Source: Nectonema munidae (taxonomy: Eukaryota; Nematomorpha; Nectonematoida; Nectonematidae). Taken from it: a stretch of 64,000 bases of DNA. The stretch is taken from positions 488,501 through 552,500 of the forward strand of contig JAUIRK010000292.1 in assembly GCA_030549495.1 (NCBI GenBank). Direction: 5' to 3'. Numbering within the stretch: position 1 is the first letter of the stretch; each line of letters starts with the position of its first letter. This document shows positions 10,801-22,302 of the stretch, in pieces. The position numbers and the translations under genes are program-made. The notes below the pieces were generated by a model. It searched no databases, had not been told where the DNA came from, and saw nothing but the letters and a program-made list of their open reading frames with translations.

Positions 10801-13243
10801 TCTATGTAACATTATTAAAACTTATTAATTATTATTATTTCTGTGTCACTATTCTTTGAAAATTTGCTTTCATCACGTGTTAGGCAGCAGGCTGAATACC
10901 GAATTCTGTTCGAAAACTGAAACGGCTCGTTTTATAACCGAATTGTTCGAGTACCGAGACGTTTGAAAACCGAGGTTCCACTGTACAAAAATATTAGCTA
11001 CTATAACCTTATGTCTAAAAGTAAAGATTCAAAATGTAAACTCAACTTATTCTGATACTCAAAACAATCATTAACAAATCTCATAGTGAGGTATCTCACG
11101 TGACTCAAAAGTGAAAAAATTCTATTACCGATGATGTTCGACAATCTTGGAATGGTATACAAACATTTTGGATCGTCTGAAGTTCTGGCATTTTAAAAAC
11201 TAAAATTAAAATAACCATTGCAGCATATTTATATCCAATTGTATTTTTTGGCGACAGAACTCATTAAAATATAAAATTTAATGTAAAATTTTAATGAGTT
11301 CTATGGGCAAAAAATAATGCCGGTATTATCGAGTGTGAGTAAAAAATTCCTTTCTTACAATATTCTAGTTGGAGTTGTGGAGATTGCGTATAAATTAATA
11401 CTACATTTGACGTTTGCGTAATCCATTCTTAAGGTTAATTGAAAAGATTTAACGTCAAACGATCATAAAAGACTCAACCACTTGTACCTAAGGTGTTGAG
11501 TGTAATACTTCTCAGTTTAAAATTATGTTGGAGCATACGCGTGTGCTGAAACTTTATTTGACTTTTAGAAAATATGTATTTGATCCAACCTTAGAGAGCA
11601 CTACATGATGAAATGAATGGAAATAATTAGTATATACGATTAATGTTTTAAGCAATACACGGAGTGGTAGTTGATAAATCTACTGGACAAGGAATTCACA
11701 GAGCAAGAATTTACATAAATCGCAGATCTCATCCTGCCATCACTAACAAATTTGGAGATTTTTGGCGCATTCTATTGACTGGAGCTTACACGTTAAAAGT
11801 GAGTCTTTAAAGATAATATTAACAATTTCATTAAATTGAACGCAAGAAATAGAATAATTATGACAAAATGGCAGAAAAAACATTATATATTTTATATAGA
11901 TTCAGTAGGGCAGTCAATGTATACATAGGATTTTCATGGTTTCCCACAATTGCATTTTTTGGATCTTTCGCATATATTTTGAGCGTTTCCTATATTTTCA
12001 TTCGTTCTTACGCTTTCTCACCCGGGACCCAATTTTTTTTGTCTTCACTCATATTCACTAAACAACTTATCTTTTCCTTTTTGCTACGTTTTCCCAATAC
12101 TTCTAGTTTAGGTTCGCTCTCTTCTCTCTCCACATATATAGTTTTTTTTCTATCACCAAACGTGTTAATCGCGGCAATTTGTGTAACTAGTAAAAAATTG
12201 AGTGAAAAAACAGTTTGAAGCAAACTCAAATTGGGAACTTTTTAAAAATTTATAAATTTTAATACCTATAACTCATTTAAACTTTATTTGCGTAATTATA
12301 ATAATTTATTTATCTGCTTGGTCTTCAATACTGGGGGAGCAATCATCAATTTCAAGCATATATTTGATCAAGTGGCTTACTCGTCAATCCCGATATTTCC
12401 TTGGTTCAAGAAGCCATCCGATTTGTATAGGTTTGGCAATGCAAAAGAGTACAGAAAAGCATCGATCAAAACAGAGCATGCACAGTTGTCTTATTCCATT
12501 TTAAATGGCACCACAGATCACTTCTGATTCAAATTTATACTCAGACAATCTCTTACTTCAACTGGGTAAAGACCAGAGTCGACTTTATAAAAGTATATCG
12601 TCCGATTATTCTGGTCGTTAACGCGTTAATGAGATCAGGGGAGCACTTTCATTAATTTTTTTGGGTGGGATGGCGATTTTTCAATTGTGTTTACTCCAAA
12701 AATGCTATCAATGCATTCATTCTTTATATTTAATAGTTTCAAGTTTGCACTTTTTTAAGTCTTAATTTATATTCCCAGATTTGTTGTATTTTTGATTAAC
12801 GAACATTTCATTTTCTAAAGATTCCTAATCTTTACACGAATGGATGAGCTTTTGTGATACTGATTTCTCTTGAATTGATTTTAAAAATTGAAAATAATTA
12901 TTAAGGATATATAAAGGAATTAATCATTCATCAAAGAAATAAATAACCGTTTAAAAATACAAGAAAAGTGCTTTTAAGTCAACCTACTGACAATCTATTT
13001 AACAAATGAAGGACTCACTAAACCATTCAGCTAAATCAATAACAACACGCTTACACGGTTTTGTGGAATGCCATGCTGTCTTTTTCGAATTGATAAGTCA
13101 TTATTATTTATTTATATGCTTTTTGTATAAATGTTTGTATATTTAAGGTCAAAGCTAAAGGCTATAAAGAGAAAAAAATGAAGATTACAATTTCGAAGGT
13201 TAGACGCATAAGGAACATGTTAATAGAGCTGGAGCAATTGTGA
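1821..13243 (+). CDS. Metallocarboxypeptidase M14B (carboxypeptidase E/N/M/D-like), complete, 9 exons
   Basis: Exons: 1821-2013, 3201-3301, 3830-4017, 6805-6989, 7053-7184, 9473-9502, 9559-9708, 11653-11798, 13148-13243. All have GT-AG borders and phases that join, giving 406 residues. Residues 1-19 form a hydrophobic signal peptide, so I chose the ATG at 1821. The catalytic domain shows the zinc motif NMHGNE (His95, Glu98), substrate-binding Arg128 before [12 protein letters not shown], the VDLNRNFPD motif (Asn170, Arg171), third zinc ligand His207 in NFHGG, Tyr273 in AWYPV and catalytic Glu294 in AEISC. A transthyretin-like domain follows (about 327-400). Family members are secreted or membrane zinc exopeptidases that remove C-terminal Lys/Arg from peptides. 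No C-terminal hydrophobic tail is seen, so a soluble secreted enzyme is inferred. It has one catalytic domain, unlike typical multi-domain CPD. Exon 6 is only 30 nt. Introns 4 and 6 are tiny (63 and 56 nt); others hold LINE, SINE and MITE debris. Assignment to E, N or M cannot be settled. Confidence 0.93.
3478..3776 (-). mobile_element. LINE 3'-end remnant in intron 2 of the carboxypeptidase gene
   Basis: Read on the minus strand, this stretch encodes a peptide with [18 protein letters not shown] followed by [18 protein letters not shown]. That is the C-terminal 'RLRWFGHV...GRPRKTW' signature found at the end of many non-LTR retrotransposon reverse transcriptases. It carries at least one stop and is 5'-truncated, so it is an old LINE fragment inserted antisense in the intron. 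The clade (RTE, CR1 or relatives) cannot be told from this piece. Confidence 0.7.
4991..5004 (-). repeat. Solo hAT-type terminus
   Basis: The sequence tggctacgccactg is the reverse complement of the cagtggcgtagcca end common in hAT transposons and MITEs. I could not find a partner end nearby in intron 3, so this is a fragment. Confidence 0.4.
5199..5263 (-). repeat. SINE 3' fragment
   Basis: On the minus strand it reads catagttctgcctaagcggt followed by a gcaatgccccttctc block. This matches the 3' half of the SINE copies at 42088-42211 and, more weakly, 23393-23523. The tRNA-like head is missing. It sits in intron 3 of the carboxypeptidase gene, beside a short (gaata)n run at about 5279-5296. 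Confidence 0.5.
5652..6355. repeat. Possible hAT-like non-autonomous element in intron 3
   Basis: A left end reading cagtgctcgccaatcattt and a right end reading aaaaagttggggacccct are imperfect inverted copies and resemble hAT (Charlie-like) termini. Between them is non-coding sequence. No matching 8-bp target duplication was found, so the limits are uncertain and this may be two separate fragments. Confidence 0.3.
8830..8939 (+). repeat. 5'-truncated copy of an AACTT-tailed dispersed repeat
   Basis: This 110-bp piece matches the last third of the repeat at 61861-62213: gcgatggaaagtccaggtag, then a gaggatgggtgcg-type block, then tcacaaacaa and a tail of aactt units. A full 3' end with a missing 5' part is the usual form of a retroposed copy. 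It lies in intron 5 of the carboxypeptidase gene. Confidence 0.7.
9248..9386. mobile_element. piggyBac-like MITE
   Basis: The element is flanked by TTAA on both sides (9248-9251 and 9383-9386), the piggyBac target duplication. Its ends are inverted: cccatttacgaccaa on the left and the reverse complement of ttggtcttaaatggg on the right, with one mismatch. The 131-bp body is non-coding and contains three cgtctgc motifs. It lies in intron 5 of the carboxypeptidase gene. Confidence 0.7.
9871..10985 (-). mobile_element. Internally deleted Tigger/pogo-like transposon
   Basis: The ends are imperfect inverted repeats, cagtggttcctcggttttgg on the left and the reverse complement of aaaaccgaggttccactg on the right. 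Further inverted matches extend about 60-80 bp inward, and TA lies on both sides. The minus strand carries the C-terminal part of a Tigger/jerky-type transposase: a segment with [22 protein letters not shown] (from 10549 downward) and then a lysine-rich tail. The DNA-binding and DDE parts are absent, so it could only have moved in trans. It lies in intron 7 of the carboxypeptidase gene. Confidence 0.6.
11256..11302. repeat. Perfect 15-bp inverted repeat (hairpin)
   Basis: The arm agaactcattaaaat (11256-11270) is followed 17 nt later by its exact reverse complement (11288-11302). Short further symmetry lies outside (tttttggcg / gggcaaaaaa). It may be the core of a foldback MITE in intron 7; no function can be assigned. 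Confidence 0.6.
11985..12165. repeat. Dispersed repeat copy A (matches 18187-18345)
   Basis: This stretch shares ordered blocks with 18187-18345: tattttcattcgttc, ctcatattcactaa, tctttcc and gtcttctctctcc-like. The two copies have diverged by substitutions and short gaps. No family could be named. It lies in intron 8 of the carboxypeptidase gene. Confidence 0.45.
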
Positions 13244-13288
13244 AAAAGAAGTGTAACTTGGAAATGCGATTTCAAATAGAATTAACTC

Positions 13289-13294
13289 AATAAA
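13289..13294 (+). terminator. Polyadenylation signal of first carboxypeptidase gene
   Basis: AATAAA lies 46 nt after the TGA stop at 13241-13243. It is the first such signal downstream and supports the proposed terminal exon. Confidence 0.6.
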
Positions 13295-13299
13295 AATAT

Positions 13300-15271
13300 C
13301 AACATATCAATTATAAAAATTTATTCTAAATAAAAATTTTAATGTTAGGGACTTTATTATTTCGTTCTTCGACTTTTTTTCTTTTCTTTCACTAAAATAA
13401 AAATCATTTATGAATTATAGAAAATAAGATCCTGAAGTTTAAAAAGACTTACATTTCAATAAAAAAATGAGAATATAACAACGCTAAAATCCTCATATTT
13501 GGTATTTACGAAGAAGGAACTATTTCTAACACACACACAACTGTCATAGAATGTAGAAGATATAAGAGGGTGATGGTAAGTTTTAACAAGACTAGTCATC
13601 ATATAAAATGTGATGAATACGTCATCACCACATTTGCCAATAGTTTCGATTCTCTGAGCAGATATGAGAATTTAAAAAGTCGCCTTGAGGCAAAGTAATA
13701 TGAGGAAATACAAAAAAGGAATATGAGATTTCTTTGGACACTCAAGGCATGCATCTAATGTTTATGTTAATAAAGCAAAACTGGCAAAACATAACAAAGT
13801 GATGTACAAATAATCGTCTCTAGACTAAATGTCGACATTGAAAAAGAAGATCATTTGCGACAAAATGGAGACAGAAAAGGAATTAAGTTAGATACAGTAA
13901 CGTAGCCAGATACTATTGTAAATGTTTACCTACATGATTTGTCTGAAATTGAAGTAACAAATGTCGCATACAACAGCTCTAATCTTTGTGCATATGAGCT
14001 TCTATATCCTACGGTCTCTTTGTTCACTTTTCCGATTTTAACGTGATATATATTTCTTATTTTAATTTCTTTTACCCCACTTTACGATAATTTTTTTACT
14101 ATCAATTTGCTTTCTTACTACAGATAGAGGATCTATATTAGAGGACTTAATCGTGACCGTCAATGATATGCATGATTTTTATATATCTTCAATTTATTTA
14201 TTAGAATAAGAACATTATTAAAAGATAGGCGCCATATTTTATTTTTTAATTTTTTGAATGGTGAGGCCCGTGGATTATTAGATGGAGAGATCGGACACTA
14301 AGTACCCCTAGCTGCTTAGATAGTTAGTAAATTAGTAACTTAGTTAAGTTAAAAGTCATCGGTTTTCAGTAAATTTTTGTATCATTTTTTTCCTTAAATA
14401 TTTTGTAGGACCGCGCAAATTGGCCTCACTTATTTTGTCTATCGAGATTTAGTGTGCAGACCATCATTTGTAGAACATTTTGTTATTATTTCGTCATTTT
14501 TGCTTTTGCTACTTTGAGCATGTAAACCTTAAATATACAATGATTAAATTATTAGTCATTAAAAATATGAATAATATTTGAATTTTAAATAGCTGTGATG
14601 AATTTTTGTGAAATAGATCAGGGATTTTGAAAGTGTGGGGCGGTTCCATGGTTCGTCTAAATAAATTTTGAAGGTTGTTAATATTTTTTGAAGAAAAATT
14701 CTAGGACGGCTGCGAAATAGTCACTTTAAGGTTAATGCAAACAATTAATACCGTTGATTCTCAATTTTATATTTCTACTTTTTCATTTAAATTTATATCA
14801 GAGGGCGCAAATTTATTAGTTAAAAAAGGGATATCGTTTCATATCGGTTGAAATGTCCTAAAATATATGGCAAGTTGAATTATAAAGGAAACTGAACAAT
14901 GCGCGTCAAAAATTTTTAAAAGAAATCAAAAACTAATTCATTGAAAAATGAATTAAAATTAGTTAGTTAATTAATTACAAGTTAGTTAGTAATAATAATA
15001 GTGATTTGCTCATTAAAAGGAAAATGTTTTTTTTCGGAAAATTGTCTTTCGGCAAGGTGTGTTTCCGTGAAAAGTTTTTTACTAATAATATTTTTGAATT
15101 GTCCTATAAGTATAACCGATTATAACATTTGACTATTTAAAAATAATATAATGTTTTCCTCGTTCCTTTAACCTTCTGATTTGGCCTCGTTGAATTTTTT
15201 CAACGCCACTGAGAAAAATATCCACATTTTCTAAACTTGTATTAACATGTAGTGTTAAATTAATTAATTAA
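13300..15271. other. Intergenic region, no gene recognised
   Basis: About 2 kb of AT-rich sequence. Part of 13530-13700 reads open for about 50 codons in one plus-strand frame (TTVIECRRYKRVMVSFNKT and on) and may be a decayed coding fragment, but I recognise no family. Short ttagttagt runs occur near 14316-14345 and 14957-14995. No host exon is seen. Confidence 0.4.
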
Positions 15272-15622
15272 TTAAGTTGTTTTGTGACGTTCGCACCCAT
15301 CCTTTCGGATATCGTGGCCCGCCCGGAATGCTGAGTCCAAGTCTAACTGGACTTTCCATCCCACTAAACACCAATCGGCCCTTGTTACAAAAGAATAGCT
15401 CTATTATATATAGTATTTTACAAGAATTTATGAGACAATATATAAATACAACTGAGAGAACGATACAATCCTAACGCGAACGCTCCCAATTTGGGAAACA
15501 AACTTATTGTCTAGTGATAGCTTGATTACTAACCACGTAGAATCGCGTCGCTAGAGCACTACCTAACCGTAAAAACCTTTGAATTCTTCAGAGGAAGAAA
15601 ACCAGGGTAAAAAACCGGCAGC
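15272..15622 (-). repeat. Near full-length copy of the AACTT-tailed dispersed repeat
   Basis: This is the reverse complement of the repeat at 61861-62213. Shared blocks include gttcgcacccatcctttcgg, atatcgtgg, ggactttccatcccacta, cgaacgctcccaatttggg, and ggtaaaaaaccggca at the far end. The unit is about 350 bp. The short open frame inside it (15277-15474) is a by-product of the repeat. It may be a SINE or a LINE 3' end; the tail favours retroposition. Confidence 0.75.
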
Positions 15623-15893
15623 ATAACTAATAAAAATAACGACTTTAAATAACCAAATTGATTTGGATTGTAAAAACAAAAAATTTCCCAAGATTACTTG
15701 ATTTAATGGATTGTGAAAATTTGGATACTGAGTTCTTTAGGTCTTTCGGCAGAGAAAATGGTTCTTGCTTCAGTGAAAAAGGCACATAAGCTCTTTCATC
15801 CTTCAAAAAATTATTAAAACTTATTTATAAAAAATTAATTAAAATAATAAATATGATAAGAATTTTATGGTTTTATGCGAGATTACATGGTAT

Positions 15894-16157
15894 CGGTGGC
15901 GGATCCAGAAATTTCTTATAGGGGGCCGAAATCTATTTAATTTTTTTGCAATTTTGCTAAAGGTCTTCAGAGAATACGACAGCTGTATTATGTCTTTTAG
16001 AATTCGACTCGTCATATCGTTGATATAAACGTAATCAACTACCAACAAGTATTGTTTTAGGAAAAAGCAAAATTAGTAAGAGTAATTTTCGAAGCCATTT
16101 TTCATAGTGAGGGGCGGGGGAGGGCTAAGCCCATGATGCCCCCTGGATCTGCCACTG
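15894..16157. mobile_element. hAT-type MITE, 264 bp
   Basis: The left end cggtggcggatccag and right end ctggatctgccactg are near-perfect inverted repeats, followed inward by G-rich (left) and C-rich (right) blocks. The flanking octamers catggtat (15886-15893) and catattat (16158-16165) agree at six of eight positions, as expected of an aged hAT 8-bp target duplication. The centre is non-coding. Confidence 0.7.
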
Positions 16158-16165
16158 CATATTAT

Positions 16166-18186
16166 GGATAAATCAAAATAAAAAAATGGTATTGAAATCG
16201 CAGAATTATAAGGATATATAAATAAGAAAATAAAAAGATCTATAAATTAGTTTCAAGTATACCTTAATAAAGTGTTTCCAACATAGCACCCAAGAGAGGA
16301 TGACTACAAAGCAGATGGCATAGATCTAAAGATATATCTTTAAACCAATAACTCGTCTGAGTCATGTAAAGATGACGGTGTGGTCAAAAGGGAAAACTCT
16401 GGTTGTAACCTCATATTTGTTATTTCCTTTTCAAAAGTTGCCATATTTTTGATGAATTCTTTCACTAAGTTCGTCTTTTTTAATTTGGAATTTTTTTTAT
16501 ATAATACTGCATAAAGTAAAAAACGTATACTCCGTTTATAAACTCAGGAACTACTAAAACACACAATTTTTTCTCAAAACAGTACATTATAATAGTTTGC
16601 ACATTTTTTCGCAAGAAATTTTCATATTAAAAAAACCCAGAACATTTGAAAATTAAAAAAGCAAAATATATCTACTGTTGATCAAGTATATTCCTTGTTA
16701 GCAGAAAAGAAGCGCTTGCCCTAACGGTATATTTTGATATATCATATAAGATGACCAGTAACTTGATTCCCAAATAATTTTACTCCTTCAAAAAAAAGTT
16801 GAAATTTGTTATAATATGATATAAAAAATAGCATTACATTTATTTATTAGTTAATTTTAGTTAGCTAATTAGATAGTGAATTTGATTCGCAGTGTAACTT
16901 CAACATGGGGTTATTAAAACTAATTATAACCAATTTCAACTTTTCTTTTGAATATTGAAGTGAAATTAACGAGAGAGAAATTGAATAGGAGTCAAATGAC
17001 TTAAAATCATTAAATTGAATTTGATGCATAATCATCAATCAAATTAAAATACTTGATTAAATTTTAGGTTGAGGATCATACATATAAGACATCCCCTACC
17101 GGGAGACGGTAAACTAATTCTAGATGCTCTGTATTAAAAAATAGAGCAGGAGGGGTAAAAATCACAATGGGATAGGGGGATCAAAAACTTAAAAATTGTG
17201 GGGGACCATTATTTATGTATGATCCCTTGCTTGCTTACATTAATATATGGCCGTTATGGAGCGTTTTGATGACGCTTTCTGTGTTGATGTTTTTTATAGA
17301 TATATTCATCAGGTACTGTATGCAAGAGTTGTAAAAATTTTTGAATTATTTTTGTTATAATGGGAGAATCGGATATTTACTAACGCTTTTTCTTTGTGAC
17401 ATTTACATTTGGTGTTTATCTTCCAAATTTTGATGTTTGGTTTGATATTACTAAAATTAATGCTGATATCAGCACGTTGACGTATATATCTGTACACATT
17501 CATTACTTACCATTTTACTTACAGCATTGAATCCATCTTCTACCAAACAGCCTATCTAGGAGAATAAAAGTATCTTAGCGACTTTCGAAGAGTGAATAGA
17601 GATTTTAAACTTTTTTTGATATACAAAATGCATTACTACTTATCATCGTAAAGCATCCAAAATATTTCTTTGCTTCAATCAAGAAAAAATATAATAATAT
17701 ACCCAATACTTGTTACTCGCAACATTTGACAGTGGCCGTAAGAATTTCAAAATAGCCCCCTGGGGCAAAAAATGCCTCTGATGGAAACAAGTATATCATA
17801 GTGAATAGAGAGAAGGCAACTTACACACGCCTTTAAATCGAAAATGCTATATAATTTTTTCCATAGAAGATTTGGGTGGACAAGTAGGTTAGTCTTTTCA
17901 TAAAATCGATCCAGGATTATACACATCGAGGCATGCTTCATCACTCCTAAACAAATCAGTAGATAGAAAAAAATAGTACATTTTGATAAAAACAAATTCT
18001 AGGATATGCATTATACATATCAAACTTGGATACACCGAATTTTTTATAGTCCCGTTTATTTATCTTGAAGAATTTATAGGAAAAATTTAAAAATTTTAAA
18101 AACCAAATTCTCTCTATATCGGATTTAGGGTGTGTATTATTATATATTCTGGATTTTTTACTATTTAAATTTTGCCTTAAGTTCTT
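16166..18186. other. Intergenic region, nothing recognised
   Basis: Roughly 2 kb of AT-rich sequence with only short scattered frames. A G-rich patch lies near 17094-17190. I see no exon, RNA gene or defined repeat ends. Confidence 0.4.
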
Positions 18187-18345
18187 GTATTTTCATTCGT
18201 TCATACGTTTAATGATCCTCTACCAAAGTTTCCCTATTTTTCGCTCATATTCACTAACCTACATCTTTCCTTGCTTTTCTTCATTACTCTTGTTTGCTGT
18301 CTTCTCTCTCCCACAAGTATGGATATTTTTCTGCATCACGAAAAG
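18187..18345. repeat. Dispersed repeat copy B (matches 11985-12165)
   Basis: Same block order as copy A: tattttcattcgttcatacg, gctcatattcactaac, tctttccttgcttttc and gtcttctctctcccac. It has diverged and the ends are undefined. Confidence 0.45.
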
Positions 18346-20072
18346 TTTAAAAGCAGGCAAAGCTGGAAGAAACAGCCTTGAGTACGAAAAAAAGTAAGTT
18401 CTAGAAAAAACTAAAATTGAATTTTTTAATTAATTTAGCATATTTTAATCCAAATAAATTATTATTTTCGTTTTTGGTTGAATTTGATTATCAGTATAAT
18501 TTTCAATTGCTTAGAGTCAAGAGTGTAATGTACTGGACCGGCATATTGTCCAATCTGAAGTTTTATTGTCTTCTGGCGCTACTATTTTGGACATCTTTAC
18601 GGACTCCCTCTCAAAACAGACACTCAATAAATACGGACTTTGATTAAATTTGCGAATTGTTTTCATAGAAAATGGAGCAAACAATCTGTCATTAGTGGAC
18701 ACATGGGAAATGCGAATAGCGAAGAGGTTTTGTAATATGCGACAATTTGTGAAATATTTCTTTCGTTTAAATTCTTTCAATAATTTCGTAGAAAACAAAT
18801 TGAATAAAAATGCTCTTTCTTCCACTTCAACGAAAGTAGATATTATTGAAGGAAATGCTTATGTATGAGTTCGAGATGATCCGTTGAAAATCAAGTTTTT
18901 CTCCTCATACAGCCCAGTTTTGACAAATTCAAAATGGTATAGGAATTTGTTTAGTAACGCATTGAAATTAGTTGTTTTGAAAGTTATATTGTCACTTGAG
19001 TAATATAAAAAAACTCAGTGATGTGAATTTTAAAGATTTTACTCCTTTTTGAGAGCAAAATGACAAACTCGTACAGCTAATTCTAAAGTCATCCACACAA
19101 AGTAGAGTCATTTTCAAAAAGTAGTTCAAAAACCGTAGATCTGTTTTTGTCAAAAAAAAATACAAAAATAGGATATCAAAAATGTCAAATACACTTTCAT
19201 GAAAAAAGTAAGCATCTTTTGAAACACATGGAACAAGAGAATAGCTAAATCTTTTATAAAACGGTTTATTTACTTTTCCTCCAACTTTTTCTTTTTTGCT
19301 AAAGTTTGGTACATATATACTGGAATTTGTCTATTCTGAATACAGAATAATATCTGAGATCAAACATCGGCTTTTTTTTATTTATCGGTATAGCATCCAA
19401 GGGACAATATTCTTCCATAACTGTACATATGATAGAGATGGCACGAACACGAATCGAACATAGAACGAGTGGATCAAGAGCTTACGCTCCCACCTCTTCG
19501 GCATCTTCCGACTTGTATCACTAAAACCAAGACGCACACTTCACCTCTGTATTCATTCACAGTCTGTTCTATACTCAAAGTGTATGCACAAGTGGGAAGG
19601 AAAAAGCATATCAAATATACTTTAACAGATTTGCTACCTGAGTTATTTTGTTGTCTCGCCTCTCATATACATCAAATCAATTACAGAGCAAATTATATTT
19701 TATATTGTTGTTTTTAAGGAATACATATAAGATCGCGTGCCCGTAAAATACTAATAAATTAGTGCCCAAAAATTATGAGGAATTGTTTCACGTATTCAAC
19801 CTCTTGATGTTAAGGAAGATATATACCCATTTAAAAGTCAAATAAATTCAAAAATTTTGAAAATCCTTTTTAAAATGAAGATTTATCCTCATCGTATGTG
19901 CGTGGACACAAAATACCAACTTCATATTTAAATTGATACACGTAATAAAATATTTCCATAAAATTGAACATAGCAGGCCCTTTTTTGTCAATGCTTCAAT
20001 CTCCAGGGAGTTATTTCGAGATGCGCTTTTATTAGAAGCTTGAATACATTTGAAAAAATATTGTAGAATGAC
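18346..20072. other. Intergenic region, nothing recognised
   Basis: No host exon is recognised. A 102-codon frame on the minus strand (18517-18825) and an 82-codon frame on the plus strand (19469-19717) have no family features I can identify, and both are probably chance frames or old transposon scraps. Confidence 0.4.
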
Positions 20073-20292
20073 TTAACCATTTTAGGCCTAATGGGATACC
20101 AGTTCCCCAAAACGAAATCGTCCGCTTTAGTTTGTATAAAAACTCATTGAAATAACAGCCTGGGCCTTTTGAGGACCAGAATTTCGACGACTAATAATCG
20201 CCTGTTCTCTTTCTAATGGAATTTCATATACTTAAAGAAGACGATTTTCAATTCTTAGGACACTGCTGCCACACTAATCTCCGAAGGGTTAA
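20073..20292. mobile_element. Second piggyBac-like MITE candidate
   Basis: TTAA occurs at both limits (20073-20076 and 20289-20292). The left end runs on as ccattttagg and the right end reads gaaggg before TTAA, so the outermost bases are inverted (TTAACCatt versus TTAACCctt). The inner sequence includes cgtccgctttag, reminiscent of the cgtctgc motifs of the element at 9248-9386. The inverted match is short, so confidence is modest. Confidence 0.4.
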
Positions 20293-21063
20293 CGAGAAAT
20301 AAAAATAAGTCGGTTAAGAATTAAAGTTCAAACCAGATATTTGCAATCCATGAAGGCATTCCAAGAGAGCAATTTCATTCTTCACTGTCCAATTAATGTC
20401 CTTACAAACAAAATTTGTAGGAGAATCGATTGACATTTAAAAAACAAGTTTCTCAAAAATCATATATCAAATACGGAAACTGTATTCTAAAAAATAATAT
20501 GTCAATGATAAAGTAATTTTGAAACAATACATCGTAATTAAGAGAAGAAACTACTCTCGCGCATATGACACGGCCTTCATAGATTCGAATTTTCATATTT
20601 TAGGGTTCCATTCACTTTGAAGGTGTCGATATAACTACATAAAACTTCTTTATATGTTGTACTACTTATTGACATAGTATTTCAAAAAAATAAGCAATTT
20701 GATACAAAAAAAATTCTATCTCAATAAATTATTTCTTGCTCCTATCAGATCGTGATAAAAGGACGATCTTTTTCTTCTCTGCATTTTGAATATATTAGCC
20801 ATATTTTTATAGTTTTATTTTTAGGAAATTTGGGGTACGTGTGATTGTATTTAATTAAGGGTAATTTAAATACTTTAAAATTATCTGTATTTGTAATTTT
20901 AGTTTTGAAAGTGAGGCGTATTTGTATTTGAAATACTTCAAAAGTATGTGAAAAAAAACAAACACTTTTCAAATACACCCCTTGTAAAATTGACCCTGCT
21001 TATATGTGAGACATTGAGAGCAGATTAAAAATTAACATTTTAGATTAGGACTAGTAGTCACTT
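20293..21063. other. Intergenic region, nothing recognised
   Basis: AT-rich sequence without a recognisable exon or repeat boundary. It leads into the 5'-truncated LINE that starts near 21064. Confidence 0.4.
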
Positions 21064-21720
21064 GTGTTCTTTTGTTTTAATGAGAATAACAATAGTAATC
21101 TCAAACATAACAGGCTCATAAATATTCCTCCACCCAAAATCAGCACATATGAAGAAACACTATCAATTAAATTAAGACATACACTTGCTCAACTTAGAGC
21201 CAACAAATCACCATTGCTCCGCGAATATCTTCACAAGATAAATCCAAAAACACATACAAATCCACTCTGTCCAGTTTGCAATCAACATCCACACAACACT
21301 CATTATTTATTTAACTGCCTAGATATTTTCACGACACTCAAACCCATCCACTTATGTGCAAAGCCACGCAAAATAGTTAACCTACATACTTTGTGAGGAA
21401 ACCGTTTAGCAGAAGCTTGGATCTGACTCATTTACATGTATTATATATTATATTATTATTATATATTATTTCTAGTCATTTGTAGAAGCCTGCAAAAAGC
21501 CAGCAGTACCTTATGGTGCATTTTTGCGGGTTGGCTGAAATTACACTAGTTTATCGCTGCTGCTGCGAAAGCCTAACAAAATTCTACACTTTTCCCTGAG
21601 AATGGAAATACTTTCTCAGTGCAAAGCTTTGTTTTGAACTGATAGATTATACGCATATAGAGATAGTATAATCTAGGGGCTAACAACAACAATAGTAATC
21701 ATCATAATCAGATCATAATA
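21064..21720 (+). mobile_element. 5'-truncated Jockey-like LINE (C-terminus and 3' UTR)
   Basis: The open frame at 21064-21396 encodes the C-terminal end of a non-LTR polyprotein: STYEETLSIKLRHTLAQLRA, then SPLLREYLHKINP, then the Cys/His pattern CPVCNQHPHNTHYLFNC. This 'LAQLR...CP.C...H...HLFNC' arrangement is typical of Jockey-group LINEs just after the RNase H region. About 300 nt of 3' UTR follows and ends in a short caacaacaata-type tail near 21690-21720. Everything upstream of the last domain is missing, so the copy is dead on arrival. Confidence 0.7.
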
Positions 21721-22069
21721 ATACAAGCTCATGTTCAATGATCAAACATCTGTTTAATGTGATGATAAGCACAATAGATACATTGTTGGTAAAGTCTTTA
21801 GATCACATAGATGTTAATTCAATGATGCCACCTCTGAAACTTTAATGTTTATTAGATGCAGCATAACAATAGCATATGCCATTAGATGTAAAATTAAAAT
21901 TTGTATTAGATGATTTTATCATAATATAAAAATGCGGTAATTATGATTAATAAATATTGAAAAGTATCATGCACTGTGAGCATAGTATTTTGTTTTGTCT
22001 TACATGTGAAATCAAAATATATTTTTATTTGTAATCTCGAAGACAAGCTCATTGTATTTGTATTTAAAA

Positions 22070-22110
22070 CAGGGGCACATCCTCAAAATTATTGGGGGGG
22101 CAAAATTTTT
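22070..22110 (+). repeat. hAT-like terminus
   Basis: caggggcacatcc is followed by a G-run (attgggggggc), the layout of the ends of hAT elements of the zinc-finger-MYM type. A partner end could not be found with confidence. It lies about 190 bp left of a separate MITE. Confidence 0.35.
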
Positions 22111-22302
22111 TTGTTCCAATTTTCAAAATTAGTGGTCTGGAAAAACCACGGGAGACCAACTATTCAAGCAATCGTTTAAAATAGAGTCTATTCAGCGCAT
22201 ACCTAAATTTATAAGACTACTTTATATTTTTTTTACAAATTTGGTGAATTTAAATACTATACTTCCAGCGAAAATATTTTAATTAAATTTGCATATCGAA
22301 TA

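Noticed and set aside
12288-12527. 79-codon plus-strand frame inside intron 8 of the carboxypeptidase
   Set aside because: It is not compatible with the phase-correct splice from 11798 to 13148 and matches no carboxypeptidase or other family that I know.
15277-15474. 65-codon plus-strand frame with an ordinary-looking amino-acid mix
   Set aside because: It lies entirely inside the dispersed repeat, and the other copies do not keep it open.
18517-18825. 102-codon minus-strand frame
   Set aside because: No recognisable motif, no splice context, and it overlaps plus-strand frames of similar quality.
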